Source: an uncultured Acetatifactor sp. (GTDB taxonomy: Bacteria; Bacillota; Clostridia; Lachnospirales; Lachnospiraceae). Taken from it: 64,000 nucleotides of DNA. Where the stretch lies: positions 62,001 through 126,000 of the forward strand of contig CAJTSE010000009.1 in assembly GCA_910578815.1 (NCBI GenBank), in the 5' to 3' direction. The translations under genes were made by a program, and so were the position numbers. The notes below the pieces were generated by a model. It was given only the letters and a program-made list of their open reading frames with translations. It did not search any database and was not told the DNA's origin. Shown piece after piece: positions 14,981 to 23,844 of the stretch. The number at the start of each line of letters is the position of its first letter. Positions within the stretch are counted from its first letter, which is position 1.

Positions 14981-17900
14981 TTAATCCTTCACAAGCAAAA
15001 CCGTTTTAATCTCAAAGGCTCGAAAACTCAAACGAAGCCTGCCATCCTCCACCTCCAGCTCCCGTTCCGGCTCTTCCAGCATATTGCAGATATATGCCTG
15101 CTTAACGGTACAACCTGTCTGCTGCGGAAGCACAAGCTGCGTGGTCCCCGCGCACCCTTTGGACTCGTACAGGCGCAATACCACGCCGTCTTTCCTGTCA
15201 AAGGCCGGCTTACAGGTCTCCAGTACCACATGTGCTCCTTCCAGTTCAAAAAAGGATACCACGTCTTTCACCGCCTCCGGTGCAATCCGTGCATTCTCAT
15301 CCGAAAGCCTTCTCTCACTCCCGTTCGAAGCAGGTATGGCAAAATCCGCCGCGGTAACCTCCACATTACACTCATATGCCTCCTGTGTTACCCTGCTTTC
15401 CGCAAACGAGCCGGAAAAAGGTAAGACGGAATATGTAAAGCGGTGAACTCCCATGTCCGCCGTCATATCCGGCAGCACCGGCGCCTTAAGCAGCGTCAGG
15501 GAAAGCCTGCTGTCCTCCGCCGACAGCCCGTATTTGCAATCATTGAGCAGGGCAAAGCCGTTTTCCCCGTCCGTCAGCACCGCATATTTATGGTGGCAGG
15601 TCTCATACAAATCCTGCTCATACCGTCTGGACTTATGCGTAGGCCGCCGGATATAACCGAACTGGATTTCCTCCAGCACCTCCCGCGTATGGACCGTAGT
15701 GGGAAAATCCGCCTTCAGGATTCTGTGGCGCTCCCGCCAGTCGATCTCGGTCTCAAAATCAATCCGGGGACTGTCCTCATAAAAATGTATCTTCTGCACG
15801 GCCGTGAAATATTGCTCTTTTCGCTCCACCGTTACCGTAAGGCCGCCCGCTTCGTCATACTCCGCCTGCCTCATACAGCTGCCCTCTGTCTTTTCCGGCA
15901 CCTGTTCATACATCCGCCCCAGCTCCCAGGCATCATAAGCCACGTTTACGTCCCTGTACAGTCTCCAGTCATTCAAAGGCTCCTTCGCGTACTCATATCC
16001 GGTTTTGTTTAAGACCAGGCTGACGATCCGGCCGCTGCCGTCAATTTCCGCCCGGTAAAACCCATTGCTAAAATTTAGGTTCCCTCCGCAGGAATCCTCT
16101 GTTGTCCGCAGCCCTTCCGCAGCAGCAGCGCCGGAGACCAAATCCTCCGTGCCATGTGCAGGCTCTTTGGCCTTCGCTGCCGGTATGCCTTGCCCGCATC
16201 CGTCTCCCAAACAATCTGCTTTTATGGTTACATACCCGCAAGGCGGCAGCTGCAGGCCTCTCCAGCTGCGCTCCCAACTTAAGGAGTTAAAAATCACTCC
16301 CTGGGAGTTGAAAACCACTCTTTGGGAATCGCAAGCCGCTCTCTGGGAATCGCAAACCTTTTCCCTGAGTTCCATTCTCCCTTCCCCGGTTCCGCAGGCT
16401 GCTTCCTTCGATTCGGCCTGCTCCCGGTCTCCCGCCAGCTCCTTCAGCAGCCGCTCCGCCAGCTCTCTGCTCTGCCGCTCCGTCCTGTCCAGGGCTTCCC
16501 TGGCTTCCTCATTCACCCGTTGTATGGAAGATCCAGGAAGAATATCATGAAATTCCTGAATGAGCAGCACCTTCCAAAGCTCTTCCAGTTTTTCCAGCAC
16601 CGACGCCTCCCGTTCAGGAGACTGCCATTTCCCCGCAAGCCGCATCAAACCCGCCAGAAACTCTGCCTCCCGCAGAGCATACTCCGCCTTACGGACGCCC
16701 CGTTTAATCTTCGCCTGTGAAGTATAGGTTCCCCGGTGCCATGCCAGATACAGCTCTCCGTAATAAACGTTAGGAATCTTTCTTGCTGCCAGCCTGTCAA
16801 AAAATACAGCCGGGCTTTCCATGGTACACCTGGGAGCCCCTTCCAGATCCCTGCAGCGCCCCGCAGTCTCCACCATAATCTCTGTTGGACCGCCGCCGCC
16901 GTCTCCGTAACCGAAGGGGTACAAAAAGGTTTCAATGTTTTGCTTTTGATTCCGATCCTCCTCCCAGCGCCTTCTAAGCCCTCCGGCGTTAAATACCTCG
17001 TTGTTCTTTTTATAGATATGAGATAAAACTCTTGTGCCGTCAATCCCCTCCCACCAAAAAATATTGTATGGAAAAGGCTCACATTCCGGATCGCTGCGAA
17101 GCAGCTTCTGGGTAGCAAAATAAGGCACCCTGCACCCGGCCATAATCTGTGGCAGCGCGCCGGTAAAGCCAAAGGTATCCGGCAGCCAGGCTACCTTTGT
17201 ATCTACCCCGAATTCCCTCGCAAACCATTGCTTCCCCAAGACAAACTGCCGAATCAGGCTCTCTCCCCCAGCCAGATTGGTGTCACTCTCCACGTACACC
17301 CCTCCCTCCGGCAGAAAGCGTCCTTCCCCCGCCAGCTCCTTCACCCTGGCAAACAGCCCCGGATAATATTCCTTTAAATTTTCCAGCACCGTAGGCGAAC
17401 ACAGCAGAAATTTATAATCCGGATACCGTTCCATCAGCTTCACCTGATTGGAATAGGTTCTGGCGGACTTGCGCTTCGTTTCTTCATGGGTCCAGAGCCA
17501 CGCCAGGTCGATGTGAGACTGGCCGAATACGGTATACTCCGGCACGGTGTCGCTGTTATGCTTTTCCAACAGCGGCCTCAGGACTTCGGCTCCTTTCAGA
17601 ATGCTTTCACTCCGCAGGGGCTCATCCGCCTCAAAGTCCACAATGCAGGTAAACCGCTGCAGGGCTTCTCCGATCTTCATGGTCCGAAGCTCACTGTCCG
17701 GCATTATTTTCCACAGCTCATACAAGGTGTGGTAATCTGCATAAACCCGAAAAATTTCTTCCTTCCAGACGCCGAAATGACTGCTGCCCACCACGCATTG
17801 ATGTTCGGGCGGCTCCGGAACAGGTATGGCATCCCGGCGGAAAATGCCGCCGCTCTCCGCCCTGACTCCATGTCCTGCATAAACCTCTGCGCAGATGTCG

Positions 17901-18271
17901 AAGCACTGGCCGGAAAGAGCTTTATCCGTCAGCTCCACCAGGGAATGCTGCCTGTCAATGGAGCCTGCCTCCCGCCCATTCACAAACACCAGCATTTCCG
18001 GCCCCGCCCCGATATGAAGCATAATGCGCTTCCCCGCCGCTTCCTCCGGCAGCGTAATTTGAGCGCGGAACCACCCGTATTCCCACTTTTTCCCCCAGGA
18101 AGTCCCCTTGGGAAACGCACGGAAGGGCTCCTTCAAAGCCTGCTCCAAACTCAGCTGCATCCCGGTAGTAAATCCGGTAAGCTCCACTTCTCCCATGGGT
18201 AAATACAGATTATCCGCAAAAGCCTCATCCCATATTTTCAGACGTTCATCCCACTGTCTTCCCAGCTTCAT
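14981..18271 (-). CDS. Alpha-mannosidase, glycoside hydrolase family 38
   Basis: The 1096-aa product is a retaining zinc-dependent alpha-mannosidase. The metal-binding HIDLAW (His253, Asp255) and the nucleophile motif AWLPDTFGF (Asp365) are clear, as are the N-terminal jelly-roll (YGWFRAQITLPEEAAGKRIML) and the C-terminal beta-sandwich with RPTHKSRRYEQDLYETCHH. No signal peptide is present, so it acts on imported oligosaccharides. Residues about 634-660 hold an imperfect seven-residue tandem repeat (units like CDSQRA / FNSQGV), followed by an unusual Gly/Ala-rich insertion, making it somewhat longer than bacterial homologues. Start ATG 18271 with GAGG at five bases. It is the second gene of the catabolic operon. 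Confidence 0.93.
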   Translation of the reverse strand: MKLGRQWDERLKIWDEAFADNLYLPMGEVELTGFTTGMQLSLEQALKEPFRAFPKGTSWGKKWEYGWFRAQITLPEEAAGKRIMLHIGAGPEMLVFVNGREAGSIDRQHSLVELTDKALSGQCFDICAEVYAGHGVRAESGGIFRRDAIPVPEPPEHQCVVGSSHFGVWKEEIFRVYADYHTLYELWKIMPDSELRTMKIGEALQRFTCIVDFEADEPLRSESILKGAEVLRPLLEKHNSDTVPEYTVFGQSHIDLAWLWTHEETKRKSARTYSNQVKLMERYPDYKFLLCSPTVLENLKEYYPGLFARVKELAGEGRFLPEGGVYVESDTNLAGGESLIRQFVLGKQWFAREFGVDTKVAWLPDTFGFTGALPQIMAGCRVPYFATQKLLRSDPECEPFPYNIFWWEGIDGTRVLSHIYKKNNEVFNAGGLRRRWEEDRNQKQNIETFLYPFGYGDGGGGPTEIMVETAGRCRDLEGAPRCTMESPAVFFDRLAARKIPNVYYGELYLAWHRGTYTSQAKIKRGVRKAEYALREAEFLAGLMRLAGKWQSPEREASVLEKLEELWKVLLIQEFHDILPGSSIQRVNEEAREALDRTERQSRELAERLLKELAGDREQAESKEAACGTGEGRMELREKVCDSQRAACDSQRVVFNSQGVIFNSLSWERSWRGLQLPPCGYVTIKADCLGDGCGQGIPAAKAKEPAHGTEDLVSGAAAAEGLRTTEDSCGGNLNFSNGFYRAEIDGSGRIVSLVLNKTGYEYAKEPLNDWRLYRDVNVAYDAWELGRMYEQVPEKTEGSCMRQAEYDEAGGLTVTVERKEQYFTAVQKIHFYEDSPRIDFETEIDWRERHRILKADFPTTVHTREVLEEIQFGYIRRPTHKSRRYEQDLYETCHHKYAVLTDGENGFALLNDCKYGLSAEDSRLSLTLLKAPVLPDMTADMGVHRFTYSVLPFSGSFAESRVTQEAYECNVEVTAADFAIPASNGSERRLSDENARIAPEAVKDVVSFFELEGAHVVLETCKPAFDRKDGVVLRLYESKGCAGTTQLVLPQQTGCTVKQAYICNMLEEPERELEVEDGRLRLSFRAFEIKTVLLVKD
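16297..16370 (-). repeat. 21-bp tandem repeat inside the GH38 gene
   Basis: About three and a half imperfect 21-base units (plus-strand core CTGGGAATCGCAA) encode a heptapeptide repeat in the GH38 protein. The frame is kept, so the repeat expands or contracts without breaking the gene. Confidence 0.75.
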
Positions 18272-18431
18272 ACTAACCTCTTTTCACACTTCCAGACATG
18301 CCGGCGGTGCCGGCACAAACCAATCCATGGAACTAAAGTTCATGGAAGAACGCTGACCTTGCGTTCTTCGGGGAATGACTTAGATTTTCTTTGTCTGCGT
18401 TTTTTGCAGACTTAGAAAATCTTCATTCCCT
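18272..18431 (-). repeat. Hairpin-array intergenic element, copy 6 (GH105 to GH38, complete)
   Basis: The clearest copy. In gene orientation the stop codon is inside GTGTGAAGGGAATGAAG. Then come a long imperfect stem built from AGATTTTCTAAGTCTGC and GCAGACaaAGAAAATCT with GGGAATGA/TCATTCCC outside, GAAGAACGC/GCGTTCTTC, CCATGaACT/AGTtCCATGG, and CCGGC/GCCGG within TTTGTGCCGGC...GCCGGCATGTC. It ends with GTGTGAAAAGAGG before the GH38 start. Confidence 0.85.
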
Positions 18432-20054
18432 TCACACTATTTTCCGGTATTCCATCAGGAACAGAATCGCCAGCGCCTGACCGTACGGCATGGGCTTCAG
18501 CTCGATCCCCTTGTAAAAGTCCTTTGTGGTACGCCCCATGGGAGTGCCATAAGATACCTGATGTACTACACCGTCCTCCGAGATGCAGTTCATAACAGGA
18601 CGCGCGGCTTTTCTTACAGCTTCCAGATAGGACTTATCCACCAGTCCTTCTCCCACCGCCTTAAGGATACCGTAAGCAAACCCGCAGGTAGCACTGGCCT
18701 CCAGATACGAATCCTCATCATCCACCAATGTATGCCACATACCGCCCTGATCCTGATATTTACACAGGCTGTCGATCTGATTCTTAAGAGCATTTACCAG
18801 AATCCTTCTCGTCGCCTCGCTGCAGCTGCCAATAGAAAGAAATTCAGGTATGGCCATGGTGATCCAGCAGTTTCCCCTGCCCCAGAAGGCTCCCGCAAAA
18901 TTATTCTTCTCCTTAAAGGTCCAGCCGTGATACCAAAGGCCGCTCACCTTATCGCACAGATACTTATGATGAAGCAGAAACTGGTATTCAGCCTCCTGCT
19001 GCATTTTTTCATTCTGCAGGATACGGCCCATGTTGGCAAGAAACAAAACCGTCATATACAATGTATCATCCCACAGTTCCTGCTCGTTAAGAGAGTCCGA
19101 GGTCTGATGCTGGAAACCGCCTTCCTCTGTTCGGGGAAAAGAATCCATAATCTTCCGGGCCGCTTCCACACAGGGCGCCATATACTTTTCCTCCCCGGTA
19201 TATTCCGCCAGGAAAGACATGGCCAGATAGGGCGTGGCCGTATTCACATTCAGGGCCGGAAAACCGATTTCGATCTGCCTGTCATAATATTTTTTCAGGG
19301 TCTTAAGACTGTTTTCGTTCCCCCCGTATGTAAACAGCTTCCACAGTCCATAAAGTCCTACCCCTTGTGTCCATTCCCAATATTTATATTTGGATATATC
19401 GTCTCCTGCCAGGTTATGATCCTGCATATTTTTCAAAAAGGTATTGTCCGGCTCATAGAGAATACCCGTAAAGGCTTCCACCATTTTCCCGATCTTTCCG
19501 GTGATCCGGTCAATCAGCTCTCTTTTGTCGCCGCACTGCTCCTCCAGCCTGTCAATCAGCTTTTTCAGCTCTTCCGGAGTCTTTACCGTATAGTCCGGCT
19601 GCCAGTCCGGCTCTTTTGCCTCATGAAAATATCTGGGGGACCAATCCAGCCAGACGGATGTGATGCCGTAACGGTTTGCTCCCGCTACATCCTTTTTCAG
19701 GTTATTGCCGATCATTACGATAAAGGGCTTATCCTTGTCGCACAGGCCCATTTTCTCCATAGCGGTGTCAAACATAGATCTGGCAGGCTTCTGTTCCCCC
19801 ACCACCTCGGAAACAATCCACTCTTCAAAGCAGTACCCCAGACCGTTCTTCTTATATACATTCTGAAAAGATTCCCATTCTCCATCTGCCACCAGCGCAA
19901 TCCGGTAACCTTCCTCCTTCAGCTGTTTTAAAACCTCACCGGCTCCGGGAATGAACTCGGCCTCAGTGACAATTCCTCTCTCGTCAAAAACCTGAGTGCT
20001 CTCGTCTATGATCGTGTCCCCGCTGTCCGTAAATAAGATCAGATTTTTATTCAT
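18432..20054 (-). CDS. HAD-like hydrolase fused to GH88/GH105-type unsaturated uronyl hydrolase
   Basis: This 540-aa protein joins two domains. Residues about 1-180 are a HAD-like phosphatase fold: motif I FTDSGDTI, a lysine in GEQKPARSMFD, and an altered motif IV IGNNLKKDVAGA in which the usual first Asp is Asn. Residues about 190-540 are an alpha/alpha barrel with GH105 signatures: WTQGVGLYGLWKL, ELWDDTLYMTVLF (general acid Asp in WDD, near residue 329) and FWGRGNCW. GH88/GH105 enzymes hydrate and cleave 4,5-unsaturated uronic acid residues made by lyases. There is no signal peptide. The start is uncertain; I use ATG 20054 (MNKNLILFTD), with ATG 20066 or TTG 20078 as alternatives. First gene of the catabolic operon. 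Confidence 0.85.
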   Translation of the reverse strand: MNKNLILFTDSGDTIIDESTQVFDERGIVTEAEFIPGAGEVLKQLKEEGYRIALVADGEWESFQNVYKKNGLGYCFEEWIVSEVVGEQKPARSMFDTAMEKMGLCDKDKPFIVMIGNNLKKDVAGANRYGITSVWLDWSPRYFHEAKEPDWQPDYTVKTPEELKKLIDRLEEQCGDKRELIDRITGKIGKMVEAFTGILYEPDNTFLKNMQDHNLAGDDISKYKYWEWTQGVGLYGLWKLFTYGGNENSLKTLKKYYDRQIEIGFPALNVNTATPYLAMSFLAEYTGEEKYMAPCVEAARKIMDSFPRTEEGGFQHQTSDSLNEQELWDDTLYMTVLFLANMGRILQNEKMQQEAEYQFLLHHKYLCDKVSGLWYHGWTFKEKNNFAGAFWGRGNCWITMAIPEFLSIGSCSEATRRILVNALKNQIDSLCKYQDQGGMWHTLVDDEDSYLEASATCGFAYGILKAVGEGLVDKSYLEAVRKAARPVMNCISEDGVVHQVSYGTPMGRTTKDFYKGIELKPMPYGQALAILFLMEYRKIV

Positions 20055-20500
20055 ATTAATAACCATGCCTTTCCGCAACCTGCAAATTCATGACGACGAA
20101 AAGCATAAGCTTTTTGCCGCATGAGCCGCTGCTTTTCAACAGAGCCTTCCGCATGTACCCTGCGCACATAACAGGCCCCTCATAATAAAGAGTATCAGAG
20201 GACGACTTTAATTTCCACGCATCTCTTGCTTTTTTGGATTACAACATTGCATATTTTGCTTTTAAATATTGGTTTTTCTTTATTTTTTGCATAGTATTAA
20301 CGAAACACCAATATCTATTTTGTATATTATGTACAATATGGAAAATTATTCAACACAAATTTTGCACATTAGTGTTGACTTTTTATCATGTGGTTGCTAT
20401 ACTAGTATCAAAGGGAACGCATTGGCATCTTTGCTTTGTCGAAAAACCGTCTTTTTTGTATGAGACAGCGCGTCCCGAATTCATGAAGGAGGATATAGTT
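20055..20500. promoter_or_regulatory. Divergent control region between the catabolic operon and the ABC transporter
   Basis: This 446-base AT-rich gap holds no gene. Visible signals are a palindrome AAAAGC/GCTTTT at 20099-20114, an inverted repeat TTGTA (20320-20324)/TACAA (20332-20336), and CAACAC (20351-20356)/GTGTTG (20372-20377), which overlaps the -35 of the transporter promoter. These are candidate operators for shared regulation. I could not identify a convincing promoter for the leftward operon. Confidence 0.55.
20375..20403 (+). promoter_or_regulatory. Promoter of the ABC transporter operon
   Basis: TTGACT (20375-20380) and TATACT (20398-20403) are separated by 17 bases, placing the transcript start near 20410, about 90 bases before the solute-binding protein start. 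Confidence 0.8.
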
Positions 20501-22588
20501 ATGAAGAAAAGACTCATTGCCTTGCTTTTAGCGGGCACAATGGCTGTTTCTCTGGCTGCCTGCGGCGACAACGGCAGTTCAGGCAGTGATACGCCTTCCA
20601 ATTCCGGAAGCGATGTGAAGCAGTCTCAGGAATCCACGCCGGAATCAACACCGGAGTCAACACCTGAATCAAAACCCGACGAACCTGCCCCCCCCGTTGA
20701 GGCAGCTGCCCCCGGCGAAGCACCCATGCTTGCCGATCTGGTTGCAGCGGGATCTCTTCCCAAGCTGGAAGACAGAATTCCCGTAAAGGACGACCTCTTT
20801 ATAGAAAGCACCGATGCGGCGGGAAATCCCCTGGAAATCGGCACCTACGGTGGCGTGATCAACCTTGCGGGCGCAGGCGGAAGCTGGGGACTGTCCAGAC
20901 CCGTACTGGAAACCATCATTCACTTTAATTCTGACGGGACCTATTATCCCAATGTCATCAAGAGCTTTGAGCACAATGACGATTACACCGTATGGACCTT
21001 TAAGCTCAGAGAAGGCATGAAGTGGTCCGACGGCGATGACTTCAACGCGGACGACATTACCTTCTGGTACTATATGTGTCACCTTACCAATTATGACACC
21101 AAGAAAAGCTGGGCTGCTTTAAAGGAAACGGTAAACGGTGAAGATTCCTGGGCGGTTCTGGAAAAGGTTGACGACTACACCGTAACCTGGACCTTTGTAA
21201 ATTCCAAGTTCCCTGCCGACTTTATCGAGAACGGCGATTTCAAGTGGTGCTGGGCACCTTCCCATTATCTGCTTGACATGATTCCCGATTCCATCTATGT
21301 AGAGAATCCTTATTGGGAAAAGACGGGCTTAAGTGACGAGCAGGTACTCTTAAACGCGCAGGCAAAGGGTATCGACGCTGCCACCGTCAACGATCTTGGC
21401 AAGGCAATTTCCTATTACTGGTGGAACGAGGACGGCATTCCCTGCCTGAACTCTTATGTACTTTCCACAAAGGAAGGTAATAATTCCAGAGACGCGCAGC
21501 TCTGCATCCTTGAGCGTAATCCTTATTTCTGGAAAGTTGACGCACAGGGCCAGCAGCTTCCTTACTGTGACGAGATTCATTTTAATGCAACCTCTGAGGA
21601 CGGCCAGGATCAGCTGATGTTCCGTTCCGGCGAGCTGGATATTATGGAAGTCGGCATGCAGGATATTGCTTCTCTTCTGGCAGACCTTGGAGATGCTGCA
21701 TATCTTCGCGAGCTTGCCAGCACGAACTGGGGCTCCTACCTGATTACCTTTAACTACACCTGCAAGGATGAAAAGTATGCGGAGCTTTTTGCAAATCCCA
21801 AGTTCCGTCAGGCTATCTCCATCAGCGTAGACCGTGAGCAGGTTTCCGGCCTCCTTTCGGATGGCTTTTTGGAGCCCGGCCAATGCGCTCCCCAGGAAGG
21901 CAACTTCGGCTATGACGCAGAGTGGGAGCAGAAGTGGACGGAATACGACGAAGCAGGCGCAAAGACGCTTCTGGAGGAATGCGGCCTGGTAATGGGCAGC
22001 GACGGCTTTTATGATTTTGCAGACGGCACGGACTTTATCCTGACCATTTACACCTACACGGATTCCGGCGCCGACGCTGCATATCCGGTTCTGGAGCAGT
22101 ATTATAATAAGGCAGGCATCAAGTGTGCAACAAAGGACATTGAAGTTTCCGCTTTCGATCAGGAGATTGACAATAATGACTGGTATGCGGTTCTTGGACC
22201 TCATACCGCCATCGGCGGCGTTTCCCTGAAATCCAGAGTGCAGCCCTTCGTTCCCATTGCACAGTCTGCTGAATGGTACGGCGAGTACGGCACCTACTAC
22301 GGAACCGGCGGAGCACAGGGTGTGAAGCCCGAAGGGGATATGGCGAAGCTGGTGGAAATCTACGAGCAGTGGAAGTCCACACCTAATTCCGATGAAAGAG
22401 ATCAGTACACTTTGGAAATTTACAACCTGCACAAGGAAAATCTCTGGACCATCGCCTACTTAAAGGCAGCGGGCGCATACAGCCTGGTAAGCTCCAAGAT
22501 TCACAACTATCCTGATCTGCTGGTAAATGATGACCTGTATCAGTATCAGAACATCGTCCACTACTGGACACTGTTTAAGACAGAGTGA
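20501..22588 (+). CDS. ABC transporter solute-binding lipoprotein, family 5
   Basis: The 695-aa product is a family 5 (peptide/nickel/oligosaccharide) solute-binding protein. It starts MKKRLIALLLAGTMAVSLAAC with the lipid-modified Cys at residue 21, followed by a Ser/Gly and repeated ESTP linker. The mature domain carries typical SBP_bac_5 features: VWTFKLREGMKWSDGDDFNADD and FANPKFRQAISISVDREQV. ATG 20501 has AGGAGG nine bases upstream; the open frame extends much further 5' but lacks support. At about 700 aa it is longer than DppA/OppA, as is common for clostridial homologues near glycoside genes. The substrate is probably the glycoside degraded by the divergent operon; that is inferred from position. 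Confidence 0.93.
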   Translation: MKKRLIALLLAGTMAVSLAACGDNGSSGSDTPSNSGSDVKQSQESTPESTPESTPESKPDEPAPPVEAAAPGEAPMLADLVAAGSLPKLEDRIPVKDDLFIESTDAAGNPLEIGTYGGVINLAGAGGSWGLSRPVLETIIHFNSDGTYYPNVIKSFEHNDDYTVWTFKLREGMKWSDGDDFNADDITFWYYMCHLTNYDTKKSWAALKETVNGEDSWAVLEKVDDYTVTWTFVNSKFPADFIENGDFKWCWAPSHYLLDMIPDSIYVENPYWEKTGLSDEQVLLNAQAKGIDAATVNDLGKAISYYWWNEDGIPCLNSYVLSTKEGNNSRDAQLCILERNPYFWKVDAQGQQLPYCDEIHFNATSEDGQDQLMFRSGELDIMEVGMQDIASLLADLGDAAYLRELASTNWGSYLITFNYTCKDEKYAELFANPKFRQAISISVDREQVSGLLSDGFLEPGQCAPQEGNFGYDAEWEQKWTEYDEAGAKTLLEECGLVMGSDGFYDFADGTDFILTIYTYTDSGADAAYPVLEQYYNKAGIKCATKDIEVSAFDQEIDNNDWYAVLGPHTAIGGVSLKSRVQPFVPIAQSAEWYGEYGTYYGTGGAQGVKPEGDMAKLVEIYEQWKSTPNSDERDQYTLEIYNLHKENLWTIAYLKAAGAYSLVSSKIHNYPDLLVNDDLYQYQNIVHYWTLFKTE

Positions 22589-22655
22589 ACAAAAAGGCCG
22601 CTTTCACGGCGGCAGACTTCCCTGCAGAGTAACAAGGCAGGTATCCATGATAACT

Positions 22656-22696
22656 TCCGGAGGCGGGGGACCCGGTTCTCTGCCTCCGGATTTTTT
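22656..22696 (+). terminator. Intrinsic terminator or attenuator after the binding-protein gene
   Basis: TCCGGAGGC (22656-22664) pairs with GCCTCCGGA (22682-22690) and is followed by six T residues. It lies between the binding-protein gene and the first permease, so it probably keeps binding-protein mRNA in excess by partial termination. Confidence 0.8.
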
Positions 22697-22713
22697 AAGA
22701 AAGGGAATTTCTA

Positions 22714-23844
22714 ATGGAAGAAAATGCGTACAAATCAGAGAGCATACCTGAAAACGCCCCGAAGAAAACCCTGCCGGAAGCCGTGGGCGATTTCTTCAAA
22801 AAAGATCTCGTCCAATACATAATAAAACGTCTTCTGATGTTCATACCTACATTGTTTTTGATTTCGATTCTGGTTTTCTTCGTTATTCAGCTGCCTCCCG
22901 GAGATTATGTATCCGCTCATATTGCTGCACTTGCATCAGAGGGAGAATTTGTGGATGCGGATTACGCGGCACAGCTCCGCGCGGATTATGGGCTGGATCT
23001 GCCCATCCACGAACAGTACATCAAGTGGATTAAGGATATTATCTGGACTCCTACCGATTCCACCTATTACAGATTATACGGTTCCCATCATAACTGGAAA
23101 TACTCCTTTGCCTATGGCCGGGACGTCTGGGACGTGGTGGATGACCGGCTTGGACTTACCATTCTGGTTACCGCCATCATTATGATTTTTCAATATGCGG
23201 TATCCCTGCCCATTGCCGTCTATGCCTCCACCCATCAATATTCCGTGGGGGATTACATCTCTTCCATCATAGGCTTTCTGGGTGCGGCCATACCAAACTT
23301 TATTCTGGCAATCGTGCTGATGTATCTATCCTATAAATGGACGGGAAATGCAAATGTGGGCCTGTTCTCACAGGAGATGCTGCAAAACGGCATTCATCTA
23401 TATAACTTTGGCGACTTTTTAAAGAGAATGATTATTCCCATCATCGTCATCGGCACCAGCGGCACCTGCGGTATCATCCGTTCCGTGCGGGCCCAGATGC
23501 TGGATGAAGTCGCCAGACAATATACCCTGACCGCAAGGGCAAAGGGCGTACCGGAACGGACCATCATCATGAAATACTGTTTCCGTGCAGCCATCAACCC
23601 CACAGTCTCCGGACTGGGCGGCGTTCTTTCCAGCCTGTTTTCCGGCTCTACTGTGACGGCCATGGTACTGAACATGCAGATTCAGGGCCCCGTGCTGTTT
23701 AAAGCTCTTCAGGCTCAGGATATGTACCTTGCAGGAGCAATCGTCATGGTTCAGGCAGTCCTGGTAGTGATCGGTATCCTCTTCTCCGATATTGCCCTGG
23801 CATTCCTTGATCCGAGAATCCGTTATTCAGGAGGTGGCAGATAA
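22714..23844 (+). CDS. ABC transporter permease (DppB/OppB type)
   Basis: The 376-aa product is the first membrane subunit of the importer. After a short cytoplasmic N-terminus (about 33 residues) it has the DppB-type opening YIIKRLLMFIPTLFLISILVFFVIQLPPGD, further membrane segments, and the EAA loop that contacts the ATPase (EVARQYTLTARAKGVPERTIIMK). It ends just inside the start of the next permease gene (TAATG). The ribosome binding site is AAAGGG. Confidence 0.93.
   Translation: MEENAYKSESIPENAPKKTLPEAVGDFFKKDLVQYIIKRLLMFIPTLFLISILVFFVIQLPPGDYVSAHIAALASEGEFVDADYAAQLRADYGLDLPIHEQYIKWIKDIIWTPTDSTYYRLYGSHHNWKYSFAYGRDVWDVVDDRLGLTILVTAIIMIFQYAVSLPIAVYASTHQYSVGDYISSIIGFLGAAIPNFILAIVLMYLSYKWTGNANVGLFSQEMLQNGIHLYNFGDFLKRMIIPIIVIGTSGTCGIIRSVRAQMLDEVARQYTLTARAKGVPERTIIMKYCFRAAINPTVSGLGGVLSSLFSGSTVTAMVLNMQIQGPVLFKALQAQDMYLAGAIVMVQAVLVVIGILFSDIALAFLDPRIRYSGGGR

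Noticed and set aside
18561..19931. 456-codon open frame on the plus strand
   Set aside because: It lies entirely opposite the HAD-GH105 gene, whose protein shows clear domain motifs. The antisense product has no recognisable domain and is a by-product of codon bias.
20234..20500. N-terminal extension of the solute-binding protein frame by 89 codons
   Set aside because: The extension covers the promoter and leader. The ATG at 20501 has AGGAGG and begins a normal lipoprotein signal peptide.
21350..22432. 360-codon open frame on the minus strand
   Set aside because: It is antisense to the family 5 solute-binding protein. It has no ribosome binding site or family motif.
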